NCBI GenBank assembly: GCA_020637365.1 | Contig: JACJWE010000002.1 | Span: 1,178,001-1,242,000, forward strand | Direction: 5' to 3' | Length of the DNA stretch: 64,000 bases | DNA from: Acidimicrobiia bacterium | GTDB lineage: Bacteria; Actinomycetota; Acidimicrobiia; IMCC26256; JAGNEX01 | Shown here: one piece after another, positions 46,273-54,688 of the stretch | Layout of the letters: every line of letters begins with the position of its first letter | How positions within the stretch are numbered: position 1 is the stretch's first letter | Program-made: the position numbers and the translations under genes | Notes under the pieces: generated by a model | Told to the model about the DNA's origin: nothing | The model's input: the letters and a program-made list of their open reading frames with translations, nothing else | Database searches by the model: none

Positions 46273-47499
46273 ATGCGTTCGGGTACGACCTCGGTGTTCG
46301 GAGCAGACACGTCTGGTGCTGGCTTTGGTGCCCACCAGGTGCCTCCGATCGTTGCCGATGCTCCTCCTGACGGCGGTGGCGTGAGCTCCGGTCAGGGAGA
46401 GCAAAGTGGCACCAAGAAGTCGTCCACCCGACGGCTTGTCCCGTTTGTCATCGTCGCTCTGATCGCTGGTCTCATCGGAGGTGCGTTGGCGCTCGTTGGC
46501 GACCGACTCCTCAGCGACGACACCAAACAAGAAACGGTCGTGGCTGCCCCAAACCTCGAACAAGGCGTCAACGTCGGTTCGGTTCTCGACATCGTGGAGC
46601 CCGCGGTCGTTTCGATCAAAACGTCGATGCTGACACCAGCCGGTTTCAGACAAGCCTTCCCGAGCGAGGGAGCCGGGTCGGGGTTCATCATCAGCGATGA
46701 CGGCTACATCGTCACCAACAGTCACGTCGTACGGGGGAGCACCGATATCGAGGTTACCTTCACCGACGGGACGACCCGTCCCGGACAGATCGTCGGGATC
46801 AGCGCCGACGACGACGTCGCTCTGGTCAAAGTGGACGCGACCGGCCTGCCGGTGGCGCCGATCGGCAATTCTTCAGCACTCAACGTCGGCGACGATGTGG
46901 TCGCCATCGGCAATGCTCTCGACCTCGACCCAGGACATCTCACCGTCACGCGGGGGATCGTGTCGGCGACAGGTCGAACCTTGGAAGCTCAGGGTGAGAT
47001 CGAACTGACCGATCTGATCCAGACCGATGCGGCCATCAACCCGGGCAATTCCGGTGGGCCGCTGGTCAACAGCAAGGGCGAAGTAGTCGGTATCAACACC
47101 GCCATCATCAACGGCGCGCAGAACGTCGGTTTCGCTCTGTCGGTGACACCCGCGATGAAGTTGGTTGAAGAGCTCAAGGCCGGAACTCCAGACCGCGCCT
47201 ACCTCGGCGTGCGCACCAGCACGCTGTCGCCTCAGGACATCGAAGCCAACAACCTCGATCTCGAAAGCGGTGCCTACATCGTGACCGTCGAGGAAGGTTC
47301 AGCGGCCGCAGACGCGGGTCTCAAAGAAGGTGACATCATCGTGGCCATCGACGGTCAGGACGTCGCCGATGCCGAAGGTGTCGGCGCGGCGATCGCCGAT
47401 CTTGAACCGGGTTCTCGCATCGACGTCGATATCGTGCGCGACGGCGAAGCCGAGCAGGTGACCGTCGTGTTGGGGGTTCGCAACGACGTCATCCTGTAG
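46273..47499 (+). CDS. HtrA/DegP-like trypsin-type serine protease with PDZ domain
   Basis: 408 residues from the first in-frame ATG. After a disordered stretch comes one membrane helix (RLVPFVIVALIAGLIGGALALVG), a trypsin-like domain with the full triad (His in YIVTNSHVV, Asp in DDDVALVKV, Ser in INPGNSGGPLVNSKG), and a C-terminal PDZ domain (RAYLGVRTSTLSPQ, then VEEGSAAADAGLKEGDIIVAIDG). It should act as an envelope quality-control protease facing outward. The true start is probably ATG 45764, with the intervening sequence frameshifted. ATG 46273 has no ribosome-binding site. A weak 7-bp hairpin follows at 47515-47538. Confidence 0.9.
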   Translation: MRSGTTSVFGADTSGAGFGAHQVPPIVADAPPDGGGVSSGQGEQSGTKKSSTRRLVPFVIVALIAGLIGGALALVGDRLLSDDTKQETVVAAPNLEQGVNVGSVLDIVEPAVVSIKTSMLTPAGFRQAFPSEGAGSGFIISDDGYIVTNSHVVRGSTDIEVTFTDGTTRPGQIVGISADDDVALVKVDATGLPVAPIGNSSALNVGDDVVAIGNALDLDPGHLTVTRGIVSATGRTLEAQGEIELTDLIQTDAAINPGNSGGPLVNSKGEVVGINTAIINGAQNVGFALSVTPAMKLVEELKAGTPDRAYLGVRTSTLSPQDIEANNLDLESGAYIVTVEEGSAAADAGLKEGDIIVAIDGQDVADAEGVGAAIADLEPGSRIDVDIVRDGEAEQVTVVLGVRNDVIL

Positions 47500-47514
47500 G
47501 CTTCCCCGCGCTGA

Positions 47515-47538
47515 GCGGCGCTCATGGGTGGGCGCCGC
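47515..47538 (+). terminator. Weak hairpin after htrA
   Basis: A 7-bp all-GC stem (GCGGCGC / GCGCCGC) with a 10-base loop, 15 bases after the htrA stop. GC-only stems of this length occur by chance in such DNA, hence low confidence. Confidence 0.3.
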
Positions 47539-47650
47539 GGCAGGCACGCTTCGCCGCCGAGCCAGCACCGACCACCTGTATGACGACACGACCGAGCGAG
47601 ACGTTCAGTGAGCAGCTGCCTGTTCCGCTGACACCGAGGAGCCTCCTGTA

Positions 47651-47947
47651 ATGAGCTACACACAGCCTGTGGACAGTCTCGAAGAAGAACCAGAACCGAT
47701 AGGCCACGTTCAGGTCGTCTACCTGGGTCCTGTCGCCCCACATTGGGAGGTTCGAGGCCTCGCTGGGGAACCTGCGGTGATCGACGCTTTCAACGACCGG
47801 ACAATCGCCCGCCTCCAGCTGTTGCCACCGCACGACCCGCAGTTTCGACGCAACCGCGAACGCGTCAACCGGGATGCGGCCCGCACCTTGCTGACGATCG
47901 ATTGGGACCTGGGCTACGAGGAGCCACCCGAACCCGAACGCTCGTAA
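47651..47947 (+). CDS. Small conserved-looking hypothetical protein
   Basis: Not recognised. 98 residues, soluble and acidic at both ends. The middle reads GHVQVVYLGPVAPHWEVRGLAGE, then AVIDAFNDRTIARLQLLPPHDPQFRRNRERVNRDA and TLLTIDWDLGYEEP. Codon use looks coding. The ATG is preceded by GAGGAG about ten bases upstream, part of a small AGGAG/CTCCT hairpin that could sequester the site. It lies between htrA and the MFS gene on the same strand, 13 bases before the latter. Confidence 0.6.
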   Translation: MSYTQPVDSLEEEPEPIGHVQVVYLGPVAPHWEVRGLAGEPAVIDAFNDRTIARLQLLPPHDPQFRRNRERVNRDAARTLLTIDWDLGYEEPPEPERS

Positions 47948-47960
47948 ATAACCCGGCGCC

Positions 47961-49237
47961 ATGGAGTGGCTGAGCCGTTTGCGGGGTCGTCCGCCGCTGC
48001 AGCGGCTGATGGCAACCCACGTCGTGAGTACTGGGGCCGACGCCTTGGTGGCGCTTTCCCTCGCGGGTTCAATCTTCTTTAGCGTCAGTGTCGCTGATGC
48101 GCGCCCCGCGTGCTGCTGTACCTGTTGCTGACCATGGCGCCGTTCGCCGTCGTTTCGCCGGTGATCGGACCAGCGCTCGACCGCGCTCAGGGCGGTCGCC
48201 GGATCATGCTGGTGTTCTGCACCGCTGGGCGAGGCGTCATGTGCGTCTTGATGTCTCGGCACATGGATGGTCTCTTGCTGTTTCCTGAGGCCTTCACGCT
48301 GCTGGTCTTGCAAAAGGGCTATGCGGTCGCCAAAGGAGCGGTCGTTCCTCATATGTCGACGACGAAAGCCAACTGGTAACCGCCAATTCGAGGCTGTCGA
48401 TCTTGGCCGTCGTCGGCGGTGCCGTGGCGCTGATCCCAGGTTTGGGGTTTGTCGCGCTGACCGACACGTTGGGTTACTCGGGTTCGGCGTCGTTGGCACT
48501 CGTCGCTGGCCTCGTCTTTTTCGTCGCCGCCTTCTTGGCGGTGCAGCTACCGAATCGTCAGACCTCTGGCGGACCTGCCCATGAAGTACATGGCGAGCAC
48601 GAAGACGCTCGAATGCCTTCGATCGACCATGCATGGTGGGCGATGGCCGTGCTGCGTGGCTCGGTTGGGTTCTTAGCATTCTTGCTCGCATTCGCCCTGC
48701 GAGGCGACGGGCAGCCCAGCTGGTTTCTGGGTCTGGTCGTGATCGCGTCAGCAGCGGGGGGATTCCTCGGAGCGCTCACCGCACCTTTGGTTCGGCGTGT
48801 GCTTCGCGAAGAGATCATGCTCGGCTCAGCGTTGATCGTGAGCGGTGTGGCGTGCGCGGTCGCAGCGGTTGGCTTTTTGCAGATCCACGTCGCGCTCGCC
48901 GCCACAGCGGTCGGCTGGGGAGCGTCGTTCGGTCGCCTGGCGTTTGACAGCCTGGTGCAACGCGACGCTCCAGAATCGGTGCGCGGCCGAGTGTTTGCTC
49001 GCTTCGAAACACGCTTCCAGCTCGCGTGGGTGCTCGGGGATTTCTGTCGACGGCGATCGCCATCGGCGGCCGGGTCGGCCTCACCCTGTTGGGTGTGGCG
49101 CTCGGCATCGTGGGGTCGCGTATCTCGTGACGGGCCGACGGGACGCGACCGACGACGGTGTCCTGCACCGCGGCTCCAACGGTGGCAGCGGTAAAGCTGG
49201 TCCAACCGACTCCTACGACGTCGACGCCGAGGACTGA
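47961..49237 (+). pseudogene. MFS transporter gene interrupted by four single-base frameshifts
   Basis: Read through four frame changes, the sequence is a continuous MFS permease of about 425 residues. It begins MEWLSRLRGRPPLQRLMATH and passes RVLLYLLLTMAPFAVVSPVIGPALDR, VPHMVDDESQLVTANSRLSIL, LAWVLGGFLSTAIAIGGRVG and GIVGVAYLVTGRRDATDDG. Each break is mended by adding one base: C in the C-run at 48104-48107, G at 48355, G at 49036-49039, G at 49112-49115. The mended joins give classic MFS motifs (VDDE...LVTANSRLS), so the gene is intact apart from these positions. Substrate unknown. Confidence 0.72.
48403..49194 (+). CDS. Longest open frame of the broken MFS transporter
   Basis: A 263-codon frame covering the middle and later helices (AVVGGAVALIPGLGFVAL, ALVAGLVFFVAAFLAVQL, MAVLRGSVGFLAFLLAFALRG, EIMLGSALIVSGVACAVAAVGF). 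It loses sense after LAWVLGD at 49039, ending in an Arg/Ser-rich tail. Its first codon is internal to the real gene. Confidence 0.5.
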   Translation: MAVVGGAVALIPGLGFVALTDTLGYSGSASLALVAGLVFFVAAFLAVQLPNRQTSGGPAHEVHGEHEDARMPSIDHAWWAMAVLRGSVGFLAFLLAFALRGDGQPSWFLGLVVIASAAGGFLGALTAPLVRRVLREEIMLGSALIVSGVACAVAAVGFLQIHVALAATAVGWGASFGRLAFDSLVQRDAPESVRGRVFARFETRFQLAWVLGDFCRRRSPSAAGSASPCWVWRSASWGRVSRDGPTGRDRRRCPAPRLQRWQR

Positions 49238-49302
49238 AAGGCGCCCGCGTATGGAATCGTGGACTGCTTGCCCAGTTGATCGGCGTTCAACCTGCCAGCG
49301 CG

Positions 49303-50481
49303 CTAGTCGTCCAGATCGAGTTCGACCCGAGCGACCCAGAGTCCAGGGGCCTCCATCTCGTTGGCAGTTGGCAGGTTGCGGTCCGTTTCCCACATTCGGT
49401 TCAAGAACTCCCACCCGGCCCGCTCCAGTACGCCACGGACCCAGTCACATGTCGCGACCAGTTCGTCGTGGTCCGTTTCGAGCCCTAGAAGGCCCTCGAT
49501 GAAGCGTTCGGCCTGTCCCCGTTCGACCCGGTGGCGTCGCATTGCCTCGCGGATCATCGGCAGAGAGGGTATGAGGCTTTCGCCCACCTGTTCGACGGCG
49601 ACTTCGGCGTAGGCCTCAACGAGGGTGAGTAGGCGTCGCAGTCGAAGCTGAGCGTGCTCCTGCTGAGGTGTGCTGAGCGCTCCCAGGACTTCGAGCGGGT
49701 CGAGTTCAACCGTCATCAACGACTCGGGGTTTTGCATGTCCATGGCGCTGGAGAACAGCGATTCAAGTCGATCCGATCTCAGGTCATAGCCGTCGAGATA
49801 GTCGTCGATCAGCGCTGCATAGCGGTCACGAAGCCACGCATGACGCCAGACGCCAGCACGCGAGACCTCCAACAGGCAGACCGCAAACAAGAAGTCGTCG
49901 GTCGGAAGCGACCAGTCCGCTCCGAACTTGACGATGTTGGGGGTGATGTAGCGGAGCTGAGGTGCCTCTTTTGACGGAAGGGGAAGGTCATACTGTCCCA
50001 GCACGTACTGAGACAAGTGACCGACCGTGAAGCCCGCTTGAAGCCCGAGCAGCGCCGAACTCAGGATTCCGGTCGGCAGCGTGAAGCCTTCGAGCCCTTC
50101 GATCCCGTCGAAGCTTGTCGCCTCAGCGGCGCCCGACTGTTGGAGACGCGCTCCGAAATGTTCGAGAGGCGATTGCAGCCCGCGCAGGTTTGCGTCGAAC
50201 CATTGGCGCCGGGTGTTGGTCTTTGCGTCGCCCAGCGACTCGACCTGCGCGTGCGTGCGTTCGGTGATGTGGAGCTGGGCGAGGCGGGTGAAATTCTCCA
50301 GATTCTCATCGGTGCCGGCCGGCACGTCTGGAGTTGCTTCGGACTGGCCGATCACCATGTTTCCGACCTGTTCGGCGAGTTCCCAATGGACGGGACCGTC
50401 AGCCTGAAGGAAGGACATGATGGACGAAAGGTCAAAAGAACCGAAGTCAAATGGTTGGCCGGGTTGTGCGTCATCGGACAC
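49303..50481 (-). CDS. DUF2342 (zincin-like) family protein lacking the HExxH motif
   Basis: About 392 residues aligning with the actinobacterial DUF2342 family, often labelled zinc-dependent protease or F420-biosynthesis-associated. Matching segments: PFDFGSFDLSS and GPVHWELAEQVGN at the start, YVLGQYDLPLP, ITPNIVKF, then DDFLFAVCLLEVSRAGVWRHAWLRDRY. In the usual family the last reads CLHEVTHxxQF; here the zinc motif is LEVSR (residues 204-208), so both ligand histidines are missing. It is probably a catalytically dead paralogue. The start is uncertain: GTG 50481 retains the PFDFG segment; ATG 50418 is the alternative. Divergent from the SDR gene, 12 bases apart. Confidence 0.75.
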   Translation of the reverse strand: MSDDAQPGQPFDFGSFDLSSIMSFLQADGPVHWELAEQVGNMVIGQSEATPDVPAGTDENLENFTRLAQLHITERTHAQVESLGDAKTNTRRQWFDANLRGLQSPLEHFGARLQQSGAAEATSFDGIEGLEGFTLPTGILSSALLGLQAGFTVGHLSQYVLGQYDLPLPSKEAPQLRYITPNIVKFGADWSLPTDDFLFAVCLLEVSRAGVWRHAWLRDRYAALIDDYLDGYDLRSDRLESLFSSAMDMQNPESLMTVELDPLEVLGALSTPQQEHAQLRLRRLLTLVEAYAEVAVEQVGESLIPSLPMIREAMRRHRVERGQAERFIEGLLGLETDHDELVATCDWVRGVLERAGWEFLNRMWETDRNLPTANEMEAPGLWVARVELDLDD

Positions 50482-50493
50482 ACAGGCGATTCT

Positions 50494-51489
50494 ATGGGTG
50501 TGACGACCATATTGTTGACCGGGTTGGATTCTCCATTGGGTTGGCGTGTCAAACACGACCTGACCTTCTTTGGACAAGATCGACCCGATGTGACCCTGAC
50601 GACCACCGATGCCGATCCAGGCCATGAGCGAATTCTGCAGGTTGCCCACCCTGACTGGGAGGCCATCGACGCCGTCGTCGCTCTCGCCGATTGGGAATCG
50701 ATCACCGATCTCGATGTGGGGCGTGCAGAGGTCGAGCGCATTGCGTTACTCATCGCCGAGGCCGCAGTTGCCGGAGTGCACCACGTGGTCGTGGTGAGTA
50801 CGGCACTGGCCTATGGCGCTTGGGAAACCCAACAAAATCCCATCACCGAAGACTGTGCGCTGCGCCCAAATTCGAACCTTGCTGGGGCGCAGGTCGCGGC
50901 CGAGCTTGAGCGCCGACTCGTCGGTATTCGTCAGGCGGCACCCGGCATGGTCGTGTGTACGCTGCGACCCGCCTTGATCTTGGGTGAACGTCCCAGTCGG
51001 TTGGCGTTGGCTTTGGCCCGAGGCAATCGACCCGTCGATGTGCGAGATGCACAACCTGATCTGCAGTTCGTCCACGCCGAAGACGTGGTCTCGGCGATGC
51101 GGCTGGCGTTGGACGACTGCCTCGATGGGGTCTACAACGTGGCGGCTTCGGGGACGCTGCCCGCAGCCATTCAGCGAGATCTGCGGGGCCCTGCAGTTCG
51201 TCCATCGGTAGGTGCTCGCACCGCGGCACGGGTCATGCGCCGATTGGGCCAGCTCGGGATCTCAGGCGTATCAGACGAGGTCGTGCCGCTCTTGTCGCAC
51301 CCCATCGTCGTCGCGACCGACAAGTTGGCGGGGCGCGCCTGGAAAGCTGGCTACACCAACGAGGAAGCGGTACTCGCAACGGCGCCGGCCAAGCCTCGGC
51401 AGACGTTGTTGGCCGGTGGTGTCGCCGCTGGTCTCATCGTCGTAGCCGCGGCGAGCGCCGTTCGACGGGCCGGTCAGCGGAACAACTAG
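50494..51489 (+). CDS. NAD-dependent epimerase/SDR-like protein with C-terminal membrane helix
   Basis: 331 residues. An extended-SDR Rossmann domain: TTILLTGLDSPLGWRV (the GxxxxxG dinucleotide loop, here GLDSPLG), DAVVALADWES, HHVVVVSTALAYGAWE, RPALILGERPSRLALALAR and DLQFVHAEDVVSAMRLALDD. The YxxxK pair is not obvious, so it may bind rather than turn over a substrate. A hydrophobic segment near the end (LLAGGVAAGLIVVAAASAV) suggests a tail anchor. ATG 50494 has AGGCGA five bases upstream; the open frame back to 50017 is antisense to the DUF2342 gene and rejected. Confidence 0.78.
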   Translation: MGVTTILLTGLDSPLGWRVKHDLTFFGQDRPDVTLTTTDADPGHERILQVAHPDWEAIDAVVALADWESITDLDVGRAEVERIALLIAEAAVAGVHHVVVVSTALAYGAWETQQNPITEDCALRPNSNLAGAQVAAELERRLVGIRQAAPGMVVCTLRPALILGERPSRLALALARGNRPVDVRDAQPDLQFVHAEDVVSAMRLALDDCLDGVYNVAASGTLPAAIQRDLRGPAVRPSVGARTAARVMRRLGQLGISGVSDEVVPLLSHPIVVATDKLAGRAWKAGYTNEEAVLATAPAKPRQTLLAGGVAAGLIVVAAASAVRRAGQRNN

Positions 51490-51540
51490 CTGGCTGGCTC
51501 GCCCGTTTGTCCCGCTCTTCGGCGAGGATCGCGCCCTTGG

Positions 51541-52725
51541 CTAGGGCATGACCGTCAGTTCAACGGTGCTGCCGCTTCGCCAGACGGTGAGGCGGGTGAG
51601 TTCACCGGGCCGCACACGGCTAGCGAGTTGGCGGAACTGCGCAGCACCAGCCACCGGCTGCCCATTCAACTCGACAAGGACGTCGTTGGCGACGAGGCCT
51701 GCATGTGCTGCGGCCGAGTCTGCTGCGACCGAGACGACGAGTGCGCCGCCGCCGAGGTTGCCTTCGATCGAGATCCGCGCGGTCAGGTCAGCGACCTGTA
51801 GACCAGCGATTCCTGGCCGTTGCGGCGTTTCGGGGACTGATGACGCCACTGCGATGGCGTCGTCGATGCGCAAAGCAATGGCGTGTCCGGCGTCGTCGGG
51901 AAGCGTCTGCACAACGACGCCCAGGGCGTTGTTGTGTTCGTCGAGAATGAGCGCCCCGCGGTCGGATGCCTGAAATTGGCCTTGGAGGTAGAACAGGCCT
52001 GCGCCCGCCAGATCGGGATCGTTGTTCTCTTCGGACTGAACCGTGCAGGAGCCGACCATGTCGGTACCGTGCAGATTCGGGCTTGCGCTGACGATCCGGC
52101 AGTCTTGGGCAGGTTCGGGTCGTTCTCGGGTGAGCTTGTCGACACGGGTCAAGCTGGTCGGAATGTGCTCATCGACCTGGAGGATGGTGATCCCAGTGGA
52201 ACTGTCGGTCTGGGCGACCTGTGCCAAAACCAAATTCCCGTGGCGTACGGCCGCAACGATCTCGCCACGGTCGGTGAGGCCAAGATCCGCCGTCATCAAG
52301 TGGTCTTCGTCGAGTACCAACGCCGTCGCGACAGCGTGGGTGTCGCCATCAGAGGTCAACAGCTGAATCACCGACGCTCTGGCCTGGTTGAGAGCGTTGT
52401 GGTCGGGTTGATCGCGAAGTGTTGTAGGTGCCGCGGTTATTCCGCTCTGCGTGGAACCGGAAAAAACCCCTGCGACCGGGGCGATCGTTGTTTGGCGGCT
52501 CGACGAGAGGCCCAACATCCAGGCACCCGCCAACACCATGCCCGCCCCCACCACACCTGCAAAGAGCGGGTGGCGCAACCCGTGCCGAAGTGTCGCCAGG
52601 ACGCTGCGCCGCGGCGGCGGAGGAACGCGCCGCGCTCCGGGAAGAGCTGGGAGTTCTGCGGGGTGCACCCATAAGCGTTCAGTCGGGTCGGGGAGCCCGT
52701 CGCCCGGAGTGTTCTTTGCCACCAT
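51541..52725 (-). CDS. HtrA-like pseudoprotease with PDZ domain
   Basis: 394 residues: a Pro-rich cytosolic start, one membrane helix (about 55-73, FAGVVGAGMVLAGAWMLGL), a trypsin-fold-like domain and a C-terminal PDZ domain (about 305-394, GGGALVVSVAADSAAAHAGLVANDVLVELNG). The architecture equals HtrA, but the triad is gone: the TNxHVV segment is MTADLGL (144-150), the DxALLxV segment TGITILQV (177-184), and the GNSGGP segment SDRGALILDEHNNALGVV (254-271). Two cysteines (QDCRIV, GSCTV) could form a disulfide. It is probably a binding or regulatory partner, perhaps of the active HtrA encoded at 46 kb. Divergent from moaE. Confidence 0.78.
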   Translation of the reverse strand: MVAKNTPGDGLPDPTERLWVHPAELPALPGARRVPPPPRRSVLATLRHGLRHPLFAGVVGAGMVLAGAWMLGLSSSRQTTIAPVAGVFSGSTQSGITAAPTTLRDQPDHNALNQARASVIQLLTSDGDTHAVATALVLDEDHLMTADLGLTDRGEIVAAVRHGNLVLAQVAQTDSSTGITILQVDEHIPTSLTRVDKLTRERPEPAQDCRIVSASPNLHGTDMVGSCTVQSEENNDPDLAGAGLFYLQGQFQASDRGALILDEHNNALGVVVQTLPDDAGHAIALRIDDAIAVASSVPETPQRPGIAGLQVADLTARISIEGNLGGGALVVSVAADSAAAHAGLVANDVLVELNGQPVAGAAQFRQLASRVRPGELTRLTVWRSGSTVELTVMP

Positions 52726-52804
52726 CGTTTCGCAGTGTAGCGAGCACCCATGGCCGCAAATTCGCGCCCCCGGCAGTTGTTGACCGCGCTGATACAGTCG
52801 CCGG

Positions 52805-53332
52805 GTGAACCTCAGGTCTCAAACACAGTCAACCGGGCAGGATGCCGGGGCCGAGTTGGCCGTCGTGCCTGATGCGGTCCGCTGGATTGAGCTCAGCGAC
52901 CAACCCATCTCGGTGGACGCTGCCTTTGCCTGGGCGGCCGACCCTGCCTGCGGGGCGGTGTCGCTGTTTGTGGGTACCGTGCGGGACCACGCCGAGGGTC
53001 GTACCGGCGTGACCAAACTGACCTATGAGGCCTATGAGGCTCAGGCGATGGCTCGTATGCATCAGGTCGCCGATGACGTGTTCGAACGTTGGCCGGATGT
53101 GCAACGACTTGCGATATTGCATCGGGTCGGCGACGTTTCGCTGACCGAACCAGCGGTTATCGTTGCTGCTGCAGCGGCGCACCGCCCCGAAGTGTTCGAC
53201 GCTGCACGCGACGCCATCGACCTGGTGAAAGCCACCGTCCCCTTGTGGAAGCAAGAGCACCACGATGGTGGCGTCGATTGGGGAACATGTGCGCATGCTT
53301 TGCCTGGCGGACGCGATTTCGACCATCGTTAG
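52805..53332 (+). CDS. moaE: Molybdopterin synthase catalytic subunit
   Basis: 175 residues. After about 30 unconserved residues the MoaE fold appears: LFVGTVRDHAEGRTGVTKLTYEAYE, LAILHRVGDVSLTEPAVIVAAAAAHR, and KATVPLWKQEHHDGG with conserved lysines of the active site. With MoaD it inserts sulfur into precursor Z to make molybdopterin; moaD and other moa genes are not in the window. The start is GTG 52805. It leads a run moaE, small membrane protein, mreB on the plus strand with short spacing. Confidence 0.9.
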   Translation: MNLRSQTQSTGQDAGAELAVVPDAVRWIELSDQPISVDAAFAWAADPACGAVSLFVGTVRDHAEGRTGVTKLTYEAYEAQAMARMHQVADDVFERWPDVQRLAILHRVGDVSLTEPAVIVAAAAAHRPEVFDAARDAIDLVKATVPLWKQEHHDGGVDWGTCAHALPGGRDFDHR

Positions 53333-53388
53333 AGGCGGCGTAACGCTCTTTGGCACCACGGTGTGGAGAGCACGACACTCGGAGAATC

Positions 53389-53601
53389 ATGCCCTTCCTC
53401 ATCTTCGCGGTGGTCTGTGCAACGGTCGGGATTGGAATCCTGCTGTTTGCCAACCGCGACCGACAAACCTTTGATTCGGCGATCGATGAGTTCTCGGGGA
53501 ACCTCGAGGCGCTGGACCGGGCACGCCAAGACATCGTCACCAACGATACGGGGCGTCGGAACAGCCGACAGCGGAAACGTGAGCGGTCGTCGGGGGAATA
53601 A
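53389..53601 (+). CDS. Small single-helix membrane protein
   Basis: Not recognised. 70 residues: an N-terminal hydrophobic helix (MPFLIFAVVCATVGIGILLFA), then a cytosolic helix (FDSAIDEFSGNLEALDRARQDI) and a basic tail (RRNSRQRKRERSSGE). GGAGA is four bases before the ATG. It ends three bases before mreB, so the two are almost certainly co-translated. A small membrane partner or anchor for the MreB-like filament is a fair inference. Confidence 0.65.
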   Translation: MPFLIFAVVCATVGIGILLFANRDRQTFDSAIDEFSGNLEALDRARQDIVTNDTGRRNSRQRKRERSSGE

Positions 53602-53604
53602 CCG

Positions 53605-54603
53605 GTGGCATACGACTTTGCCATCGATCTCGGCACCGCCAATACGTTGGTCTATGCGCGGGGCCAGGGGATCGTCTTTAACGAACCGAGCGTCATAGCG
53701 CTCGATACTCAAAGCCGCCGCGTGCTCGCCATGGGCAGCGAGGCGCAGCTGATGATCGGCCGTACCCCGCCGCATATCGTGGCGCACCGCCCACTCCGTA
53801 GCGGCGCTATTCGCGATTTCGCCATCACCGAAGAGATGGTTCGGATTCTGATGTCCAAGGTGATGGGGCGACGTTTCCGCAGGTCGCGAGCCTTGGTCTG
53901 CGTTCCTTCAGTGATCACGCCCGTCGAACAACGAGCGGTTCTGCAGGCGTGCCGAAACGCCGGGATCCATTCGACCTATCTGATCGAGCAACCGGTCGCT
54001 GCGGCGGTCGGCGCGGGGCTGCCCATCCACGCGCCCGTCGGGTCGATGGTGGTCGATATCGGCGGTGGAACGACCGAGGTCGCCCTGTTGAGTCTGGGTG
54101 GTGTCGTCTCGCTACAGGCGGCGCGGGTTGGATCCTTCGACATCGACGCGGCCATCCAGCAATGGGTTCGCCGAAGGCACAGGCTCGTCATCGGTGAGAG
54201 CGCCGCCGAACATTTGAAGGAGGCGATGGCATCAGCCCACCCCGATACCGACCGCGTCGATGCCCATGTACGCGGCCGATTGATCGACTCCGGTTTGCCG
54301 GGCGAAGTGCTGTTGAAGGCTGAAGAGATTCGTCTCGCCATCGAAGACGTGGTCCAAACGATGGTCTCGACCGTGGTCGCATGCGTCGCGGAAGCACCAC
54401 CCGATCTTGGTCAGGACCTGCTGGAACTGGGAGCGTCAATGGTCGGTGGCGGTTCGCTGCTGGCCGGTTTGTCGACCCGAATCGAGGAGCGAGTTCAGTT
54501 CCCGGTCAGAGTTGTTGACACGCCGCTCGAAAGCGTGGTGCGAGGGGCCGGTCAATGCCTTGAGAACTTCGGCGAGCTCCAAGGTCTCTTCGTCGCCGGT
54601 TAA
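53605..54603 (+). CDS. mreB: MreB-family actin-like protein
   Basis: 332 residues, close to typical MreB. Phosphate-1 loop AIDLGTANTLVYARGQG, then VCVPSVITPVEQRAVL, EQPVAAAVGAGLPI, and phosphate-2 loop VVDIGGGTTEVALLSLGG; SMVGGGSLLAGL is the adenosine motif. MreB filaments guide wall synthesis in rods. mreC and mreD are not beside it, unlike the usual mreBCD cluster; the neighbours are moaE, a small membrane protein and a convergent HEAT-repeat gene. This may be an Mbl-like paralogue. The start is GTG 53605. Confidence 0.9.
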   Translation: MAYDFAIDLGTANTLVYARGQGIVFNEPSVIALDTQSRRVLAMGSEAQLMIGRTPPHIVAHRPLRSGAIRDFAITEEMVRILMSKVMGRRFRRSRALVCVPSVITPVEQRAVLQACRNAGIHSTYLIEQPVAAAVGAGLPIHAPVGSMVVDIGGGTTEVALLSLGGVVSLQAARVGSFDIDAAIQQWVRRRHRLVIGESAAEHLKEAMASAHPDTDRVDAHVRGRLIDSGLPGEVLLKAEEIRLAIEDVVQTMVSTVVACVAEAPPDLGQDLLELGASMVGGGSLLAGLSTRIEERVQFPVRVVDTPLESVVRGAGQCLENFGELQGLFVAG

Positions 54604-54688
54604 CCGTTGGTGAGCCGTCGTATGCCCACCAGGCGCGATGCGTAGCGGCCCATATTTCCAGGCCCCGAGCGATCTGTCCCACCTAGGA

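Noticed and set aside
50017..50493. N-terminal extension of the SDR protein
   Set aside because: Antisense to the DUF2342 gene, no homology, and the Rossmann fold begins at the ATG at 50494.
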